Shown here: piece by piece, positions 57,455 through 64,000 of the stretch
How the letters are laid out: each line of letters starts with the position of its first letter
Position numbering within the stretch: the stretch's first letter is position 1
Assembly: GCA_031761405.1 (NCBI GenBank)
Contig: JASEVX010000010.1
Span: 7,779,977-7,843,976, forward strand
Length of the DNA: 64,000 nucleotides
Direction of reading: 5' to 3'
Origin: Serripes groenlandicus
Taxonomy: Eukaryota > Mollusca > Bivalvia > Cardiida > Cardiidae
Translations under genes and position numbers: made by a program
The notes under the pieces: generated by a model
What the model saw: the letters and a program-made list of their open reading frames with translations, nothing else
Database searches by the model: none
Told to the model about the DNA's origin: nothing

Positions 57455-59540
57455 TCAGCTTTGGTATAGCTGTGGTGCCCTTTCCAACATTTGTGGCCCA
57501 ATATTTCTTCCTTGCCTCAGACATACTGCTACAGTCCTTGTGTCCATAACATGAATGTCACCCGAAAGTGACAAGGAGTAGCCTTCTCGCAGTACTTTCA
57601 GTACCCTGACTTTACCAATACTGAAATAGCAAGCACGTGTATCACAACCCAACAGGGCGTGCATAAACAACAGTCCATCTAATATGCTCTGCTGTTGTTT
57701 AACGGTAGCTTGTATGGCAATAACGGTTCTACCATGAATCAGCGATTCCATGATCATGTGACTGGTTAACTGTCGCTCAAAGTAGTGTCGAAGCAGAAGT
57801 ATGATACGTCGATATCATCTGCAATCACTCACACTTGGAATTTAGTCGCAACTGTTTCTGCTTGATGATGCAGTCTGCTTCTTCATGATATGTAGACATG
57901 TCTTCCAGGTGAATCACCACTCCCCAATATCTAATCTCAACAGGTGTGTTAGTATTGCTAGTGAGGACAAGTGTGTGGGTCATTGCGTAGCCTCGATGGA
58001 AGAAAGTGTTTTCCCGGATCAGCTCTTCACAGATAATTTCCATCAGCTGTGATTGTCAGGACAATTTTCTGTGGAGGTAGAGGTGTATCTAGAGCCAGTC
58101 GATGTTCTCTGCTTGCTTCTGTTGTTTTATTGCACCTGGCTATACTCTTGATACTGAAATCATGGTACCTGTCGAACACGCTAGAAGTAAGTTTCTGTTG
58201 GATGAACTGTTTGAAGTTCCAAAAAAGATTTGCGGACTGTCCCATTCTCTGGCCGGTGTATCACCCAGATGACAGCTGAACCATCTAACATCCTACATCT
58301 GACTTTGGGTAATACATTTCTTGATGACATCTCAACTTGTAGTTGCTTCATCAACTGTGCCTTAGCCTTTCCCGTGCTCATGTCACCCGAGTCGTTGAAC
58401 AGCGATGTAGGCACCGGGGATAGCTCATACGATAGTAATGTCTTGTTATCTATTGTGTAACGGCAGCTAGCCTGGAGTCATATGACTCGTGAAAAGAAAG
58501 GGGTGGTATTGAACAACTTTACTTCACCAGTATTCACACGCGTTCTGTGTTACTTGTATTGTCAACGTCTTCTTTGAAATGGGATTGTAGAAACCATCTG
58601 GCCAAGAATCTTCGAGTTTGTCCATTTGTTTGTTTTCAATGGCCACTGTTTCATCCACGTTCCCCGAAACAGATGCCACTCGACCACTGACAATGCTCAC
58701 TATCTTGTCTGCTTCGCTGCTGGTGGACAGAGGATTGATGCTCTGATCTAACTTTTGACGAATGGTTGCCCCATCAGCTGCGTCTGCTGCAATCCTTGAT
58801 TTCTGCTCCTCTTTGTGGGTGTCCTGTCTTGCTGTATGATCTGGGTCACTCATAAAGGCAATGTCTTCAACCGGCGTAAGTGTAAGGTCGCAATGTTATT
58901 TCAATGATTCCATCATGATGGTGACCATATCTCATGGAGGTGGTTTCTATGTGTCACTCCAGATGCCGTTCCATACACCTGGAATGTGGTACATGTCCTT
59001 TCATGAATCTATCTTTGACCTCTGATGGTATTCCTTCCATTGACCGAAGTCAATATAGCCCATATCGTGCACAATTGACATGCCTGTTGGCAAAGAAGTA
59101 AGGCATCATCTGTTAAAAAGCCTCTAGATGAATTGACCAGTCACATTCCCTCTCTACTCTGATGTACTGCGTCAGGATAAAGACTGGTTTGATAACCACA
59201 TCTATCCACAACTTTGCCGTTCTGCTGCTTACCACATCATAACTTACCATGTTATAATCCTACGCAGCAGTTTCTCAGCAACATGCGAAGAGGCGCGCAC
59301 ATTCTGTAGGAACTTCTTTCCAGACAATTTCTGATGTACTGCATCACGATGTATACGGGTTTTGATAACCACATTGATTCAAAACTTTGCCGTTCTGCTG
59401 CTTGCCACACCGTCAAGGCATAAGATGAGTTCATCATAACTTGCCATGTAATCGTCATTTACAGTCCTACGCAGCAGTTCCTCAGCATAAATGCGAAGGG
59501 CTCGCACATTCTGTGGGAACTTCTTTCCAGACAACATTTT
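57455..59540 (-). pseudogene. Decayed transposon gene ('GCDT...GIGK' family protein)
   Basis: Minus-strand fragments follow one another in order. S-G-K-K-F-P-Q-N-V-R-A-L-R and L-R-R-T-V-N-D-D-Y-M are near 59520-59440. P-Y-F-F-A-N-R-H-V-N-C-A-R-Y-G-L-Y is near 59080. A piece with S-W-P-D-G-F-Y-N-P follows at 58853-58524. Then Y-H-E-E-A-D near 57890 and H-A-L-L-G-C-D-T-R with G-K near 57640. From memory these are blocks of a large protein found in many copies in invertebrate genomes; the GCDT/GK block recalls the XPG/FEN nuclease turn. Several stops and frame changes, plus a duplication of about 170-200 bp near 59155-59530, make it non-functional. Exact ends are uncertain. Confidence 0.6.
59155..59530. 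repeat. Tandem duplication inside the transposon gene
   Basis: 'actttgccgttctgctgctt' occurs near 59210 and 59390, and 'gcgcacattctgtaggaact' near 59293 is matched by 'tcgcacattctgtgggaact' near 59501. The two copies have diverged, with an indel of about 30 bp. Confidence 0.65.
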
Positions 59541-59913
59541 CGCAACCCCCCGAAAATGCTTCTTTCGAGACCTCTGCGAGAGGTTTGACGGTGGCCATCT
59601 TGGATTAAGGAAAATTAAGGAGTTGTCAAATCATAATAAAAGTAATTCCATTGGGTTCCTAATATCTTAAAGCCACGTTAAAACATGTTAGATTGTTTTT
59701 AAAATCCCTTCTCGAAGCCGAGATATTTTAATTGTAGTATATTCAGTAGAACAATGGTGGCCATCTTGGTTTTATGCAAATTAGAAGAAATGCCCTAAGG
59801 TGACAGGGTGTCATCAAGCGGATTCTTATTATGTATGGTCTCAGTGATCCATTTCAACCCAAAAACATTGTATATACTCCACTTCCAGGTTAAGCTAGTT
59901 GGCTGCTGGACTA

Positions 59914-60515
59914 AAATGGATAATTAAGAAATATGGAAATGACAAGATGTTTTCATTTGAATTATTTCTCATTAAGCTCTTGTTTAAGAAACAGCTAATT
60001 AAATTTCGGATACGAACACCATCAGTTATGAAACAGCCGATATAGCAGATTTATTTTCGGATTCATACGGGGACTTGCTACGAAACAGCCAAACTTTCCA
60101 GTGACCAGCAACCTTGAATACTTAATTATTAACTTGTAATAGTGGTCAGAAACCAGTCGCAGCTTCTCAGTAAGGTGGAACTCTTACGTGATGCAATCAT
60201 TATGTTAGCAGATTTCAATAAACAATCCTTTCAGTAAAACACGATTTAATGAAGCCGATGTGTTTTGCCGTTATTTACAGCGATTTTTATTTTTTGCTTT
60301 GAGGCACTGTTAATTCCCCCATCTTTTGTAACACTTTTTTGTGTTGACAATTGCAGGATTCATTTCGAAACTAGTTATTCCTGTCAACAACGATGCTTGT
60401 CTATAATACAAACATTTTAAATGGTAAGAAAATATCAGTAGGACATTTAGAAAGTTTTTTCAGTGTATATATTACACATCCTGGTACAGCGTAAGAAAAG
60501 GGGACAGAAATTGAA
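59914..60515. other. Duplicated flank block, unit 3 (right part)
   Basis: Continues 55663-56229 after the transposon; colinear with 21885-22515 and 6150-6775. No gene. Confidence 0.55.
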
Positions 60516-60768
60516 TGAGCCGAATTAAGAGAAAAACCAACATTGTGGACTCTGCGTAAAGTGTCGAACCGGATCAGCCGAAGCATTGCGCGCAGGCTAA
60601 GCCGGACAGACTCTTCGCCTCCTGTTGATTTTCTGTTTCAGGAATCATTACTTTATACTTCTATCTCCCAGAGAAGGAATGTGTCGGCCCTGTTTAACCT
60701 GCGCAGGCTGATATGGGTCGATATATTACGCAGAGGCCATTATGTTGGTTTTCTCGTGGAACGGCTCA
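60516..60768. mobile_element. Fold-back MITE M2, unit 3
   Basis: The left TGAGCCGAATTAAGAG and right TTTTCTCGTGGAACGGCTCA are the same termini as 6776-7048 at the equivalent position. Confidence 0.7.
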
Positions 60769-60856
60769 AATGTTTATAAACAGTAATTGTACGAACTTGC
60801 TTTGTGTGACAATCGCACGTGTTTATTGTAAAAAGGGAGTATTATTCAACGTAGAC

Positions 60857-61086
60857 TTTAACACTTTCGGACATACAACCCGCCTGCTGCAGACGAATTT
60901 CATAACAAGTATTAGTCAAAAGTATGGAAACTCTCTTTAACTGAAATAACAATAACTGAATAAAGTTCAAAACATTGTGACAAAAGGAGAAATTGCTTAC
61001 CATCAGCCAATTTCTTCTTTTGCCATAATGCCTTCAAAAGTCGTCGGCTGCAGAGGTGTCAGAAAGGCTTTGGGAAAAGAGTATAA
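60857..61086. mobile_element. M1 MITE, unit 3 copy
   Basis: 'ttaacactttcggacataca' at the left; 'aggagaaattgcttaccatc' at the centre; 'gtcgtcggctgcagaggtgt' at the right. Positional equivalent of 7154 and 22589. Confidence 0.6.
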
Positions 61087-61727
61087 TCTCCTGCTTTTGT
61101 GGACTCTTTTTCACTTCACTTTTATTTATTGTTTTCATCGCACGTGCTTGTAGTTTGTTTTATGTATGTATGTTTGTCAATGACTATTAACATTATATAG
61201 CTCTAAATTAACGTATTGTTACAATATCTTTACATCAAATAGATCATGTCTATAGAAACAATTATATTTACACTCAGGCATTGTGTTACTTGACTTGGTC
61301 CTCTAGACAATTCGATTTCATTTAACCCGTGCCCATATACAATATATTCTAAAACTATTATGACATGAAAAATGAAGTCGTCCGATTGCCAACACGGAAG
61401 AGTCGACTTTAGAGAATTTCGAAGGAGTTGAACAGTTAAACATCCTCAGTAGTATGACATACTACTACTATCCTGAACGTTCGACCAACAGTGGCATTGA
61501 CCTTGGATGTACTTTGTCATCAACCTATAGTGTGGTCTTGTCGTAATTATGGAATTTATCATTATATGAGCCAGTTGATGCGAACATGTAAAAGACAAAC
61601 AGCGTAGGTTTAGATCAGACTGTACACCTTCTATCTTATCAAAATTTACAAAATGTTGTCAGAAGCTCCCAACAAGTATTACTGGTCCATTTATCCGGAC
61701 ACAATTCAGTCAGTCGTAATACTAACC
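61087..61727. other. Duplicated spacer before the minisatellite, unit 3
   Basis: Equivalent of 22795-23454, with the same palindrome 'cagtagtatgacatactact' near 61448. No gene. Confidence 0.5.
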
Positions 61728-61862
61728 CGGCAACCCTGAGTGCCAAGGGGGGCAGCCATTATTACCATTTTTAAAGTATTTGGTATGTCCCGAACGAATG
61801 CCGTTACTACCATTTTTCTCCTCAATTCTGAGCACCAAGAAGGAATGCCATTACTACCATCT
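61728..61862. repeat. Minisatellite remnant of two to three units
   Basis: One b-type unit ('aaagtatttggtatgtcccg') and two a-type units ('ctcctcaattctgagcacca'). It shows the short state of the array that is 1.05 kb in unit 2 and 3.4 kb in unit 1. Confidence 0.75.
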
Positions 61863-62447
61863 TTTTAAATCTTTGGCTTGACTTGATTGGGGATCCAACT
61901 CCGATCTTCAGCTCCCGATCTAATCAGTACGCCATGGTGACGGTTTACTGGGGTTAGTATTGCGTTTTCGCCGCTTTCAATAGTTAAGGTCATATCGCAG
62001 TGGACAGGAAAGATGATATTGGTCTTACGCCTTATGATAACACCGTGGTAAAATATATAAGGTAAGAAATCAATACTACCCTACCTGCTTGTGCTCAAGA
62101 GTTGCATTGACATCAATAATTTTGACCCAGTTAGCCTAGTCTTGCGGTTCAAGCAATGGTCAAGAATGTGGCTGCCATCCAGCCACAGGGGCACTAGTGG
62201 GGTAAGACAAAGCCTGGAAAGGCCAATCATTATGATTGATGTTAGCAGTCATATTTTTTTTTATTGAAAATTGCATAACAAATCAAAATCTATCATTAAG
62301 GAATATACGGTGTCAATTTAAAAATTATACAAAAAAGAGCTGTCTATTTTTAATGTGTCCATTAATTTAACCCTTTTCCACATTCAACAAATGTGCAGAA
62401 GACCACTAATAAAACATCTAGGCAAAAGGACTAATCTCTCATTATGA
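61863..62447. other. Duplicated spacer, unit 3
   Basis: Equivalent of 24511-24939 and 25640-25790; the inserted element at 24940 is absent here. No gene. Confidence 0.5.
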
Positions 62448-62588
62448 TGGAGGGCCACCTAAATAATACTTTTGGTAGAGGATCATTTAAGGAATACTTT
62501 TGGTAGAGGGCCACCTAAGGAATACTTTTGGTAATGGGCCATCTAAGGAACACTTTTGGTAGAGGGCCACCTAAGGAATACTTTTGTG
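62448..62588. repeat. 28-bp minisatellite, about 5 copies
   Basis: 'ggtagagggccacctaagga' plus 'atactttt' units, matching 13231-13516. Confidence 0.8.
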
Positions 62589-63071
62589 AAATTAATTTGA
62601 AGTTGTACAAGCCCTTTAAAAATCCTTTGAAGCAAAATGTTGACAGAGTGAGACACTTTAAATATCACACAATCCAAGAGGTTAACCCTGAACACTTTGT
62701 ACTCAGGCGAACTAAAAACAGTATGAACACATTTGTATATATAGCACATACACTTTTGGCACTTTACACTTTAAATCTGGTAAACAAGAAAAAGAAAAGA
62801 AGTAAAAACAAGAAATAAAAAGTTTGTTGGTAACTATCCATGGAAAAATCTTTATCCCATTTAATACAGACATCTGACGACTTTGAAAGTATCGAAAATC
62901 TGAATAACTGAAAGTAAACTTATTTGAAAACATTGTGGGGGAAAAAGGACAAAAATGCTTGTTATTAGCAATTTCTCAAATTGGCACATTGTTTTCAAGG
63001 ATATTCTACACAAGTGGGATTTGTGGCAAATGTCTTACAGTTGTTAATACTGAGTGCCACTCACATTAAAA
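62589..63071. other. Duplicated spacer, unit 3
   Basis: Equivalent of 13517-13990 and 25816-26330, including an M1 remnant near 62860-62995. The 96-codon frame at 62528-62818 runs across the minisatellite and is not conserved. No gene. Confidence 0.45.
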
Positions 63072-63291
63072 TTAACCCTTTCCCACATGTAGATGCATTT
63101 GCAAAACACCACTTGAAAACATTGTTGCAAGAGAAGAAATAGCTTTAAGCTAGCAATTTCTCTTTTTGCAAACCCAATGTTTTCATCGCTGTTCAATGAA
63201 TACACTTCACTATGATGGAGATTTTCCATATGCTTTCCCAGATGTTTTCAAGGTCATCTGGTGCAGATTTTTTTATGTGGGAAAGGGTTAG
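63072..63291. mobile_element. M1 MITE, full length
   Basis: TTAA at 63072, 'ccctttcccacatgtagatg' at the left, 'ttttttatgtgggaaagggt' at the right (border TTAG). Centre 'agctttaagctagcaatttc'. Confidence 0.65.
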
Positions 63292-63359
63292 ATTAAGGTA
63301 ATCTACCAACTGATCTGCATCTTAAATTTATCAAAACCAAGACCACTTCTAGTCTGCAT

Positions 63360-63524
63360 TTAACCCTTTCCCATGTTCCATTAATCTACAGCAGACCACT
63401 TTGAAAACCTCTTAATGATTGTCTAATTATTGAAAAGAGTTTAAAACATTGTGGCAAAAAGAGATTTTCAAAAGTCGACTGCTGCAGAGGCATTAGAAAA
63501 GGTCAGTATCTGAGAAAGGGTTAA
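63360..63524. mobile_element. M1 MITE with TTAA borders
   Basis: TTAA at 63360-63363 and 63521-63524; arms 'ccctttcccatgttccatta' and 'gtatctgagaaaggg'. The inner hairpin is partly lost compared with 26619-26809. Confidence 0.65.
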
Positions 63525-64000
63525 TTAAGTAACCATTTTCAAAAATGACAAAAGCTCATAGAAAAACAAACTGCCATTAGAACTTTATTCCATCAATAAA
63601 CAGACAATTTTGTTAACATTGTGGCAAGAAGAAATTGCTCCTATTTTTCGTAATCTTGGCCCAGCATTTTTCAAAGTCATATGCTGTATATTTGTTGTAT
63701 GTGGGAAAGAGATAAATAGGTTCTGTTTTAAGAAGTTTCTTGAAACATTTTTCGACTTATAAGCAGACAGTGTTTGTTTTTGCAGAGCACCAGTACTGGC
63801 AAATCTGCTGTAAGCTATTCAAGCAATCCTGCGTACCACAGACGGGAGCTAACCAGTACTAACAAATAAAAAATCTTAGTATGACCGGATCCAATATCAG
63901 TAAAATCAGACAAAAATAGTGTTATATGTATATTGGATCTGACAACATCAAATAAAAGGTTGCCTTAAATTGACCTTATACATTTAAATATTCCTGATTT
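63525..64000. other. Duplicated spacer to window end
   Basis: 63780-64000 corresponds to 14120-14330 (shared 'tatgaccggatccaatatca'). It includes one isolated 47-bp-like unit near 63828. No gene. Confidence 0.5.

Larger units (their letters stand above)
56230..59913 (-). mobile_element. DNA transposon with about 340-bp inverted repeats
   Basis: 56230-56575 is mirrored by 59575-59913: for example 'ccatacataataagaatccg' at the left and its complement near 59825, and 'caagatggccgcc' against 'ggtggccatcttgg'. Ends read TAGTCTGGCAGCC and GGCTGCTGGACTA. Flanks 'cacaaa' and 'aaatgg' against the uninterrupted 'cacaaatgg' in units 1 and 2 give a 3-bp AAA duplication. It carries one decayed gene on the minus strand. 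Superfamily not assigned. Confidence 0.8.

Noticed and set aside
62528..62818. 96-codon ORF in unit 3 spacer
   Set aside because: It starts inside the 28-bp minisatellite, ends in a Lys run and is broken in the equivalent sequence of units 1 and 2.

Overview
This is animal nuclear DNA, most likely from a bivalve mollusc. It is AT-rich and intron-bearing, with GT/AG exon borders, tRNA-headed SINEs, a truncated LINE, fold-back MITEs and long minisatellites. Several repeats (those ending in 'gatctagggccatcatggccctcttgtt', and the 'gacctttgacctctaagt' type) are ones I associate from memory with heterodont clams. No bacterial or organellar genes were seen. Only a few ORFs are real; most long open frames are chance or repeat-derived.

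The host content is a tandem family of small four-exon genes on the + strand. Each has a signal-peptide exon, a cysteine-rich module exon (153 bp, phase 1-1) and two exons for a hydrophobic Gly/Ala-rich domain that resembles the Ifi6/Ifi27 (ISG12, FAM14) family. Copy A (239-1794) is the 3' half of a gene that starts before the window. Copy B (17557-21081) is complete and predicts 173 residues. Copy C (29043-55662) is also open across all four exons (180 residues), but introns 2 and 3 are swollen to 5.6 and 19.3 kb by inserted elements. The genes lie in a segmental duplication present about three times: roughly 1-17.3 kb, 17.3-27.5 kb and 27.5-64 kb. Landmarks keep their order (exons, 'pseudo-flank' block, TTAA MITE, 47-bp minisatellite, 28-bp minisatellite, SINE block). 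Comparing the units gives empty sites for several insertions.

Intron 3 of copy C carries a near-pristine 9.85-kb Ty3/gypsy-type retrotransposon (36984-46834). Its 198-bp LTRs differ at one base, it has a GTAC duplication and a tRNA-Leu primer site. It encodes Gag with an N-terminal helix-hairpin-helix and a CCHC knuckle, then protease-RT-RNase H reached by a probable -1 frameshift at TTTAAAC, then a DD35E integrase ending in a PHD finger. Downstream are two unusual ORFs: a basic, Ser-rich protein with a CCHH-like finger, preceded by a textbook splice acceptor, and a TatD-family metal-dependent nuclease with all expected metal ligands. Two single in-frame stops (TAG 42041, TAA 45402) separate otherwise continuous frames.

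The rest is mobile or repetitive. A 5'-truncated LINE sits about 20 bp upstream of the TATA box of copy C. A 3.7-kb DNA transposon (56230-59913) with about 340-bp inverted repeats carries a decayed minus-strand gene. A TTAA-flanked fold-back MITE family is present at more than 20 places. There are 47-, 45- and 28-bp minisatellites, 480-bp tandem repeats, and one 200-N assembly gap (31580-31779) whose flanks duplicate each other.
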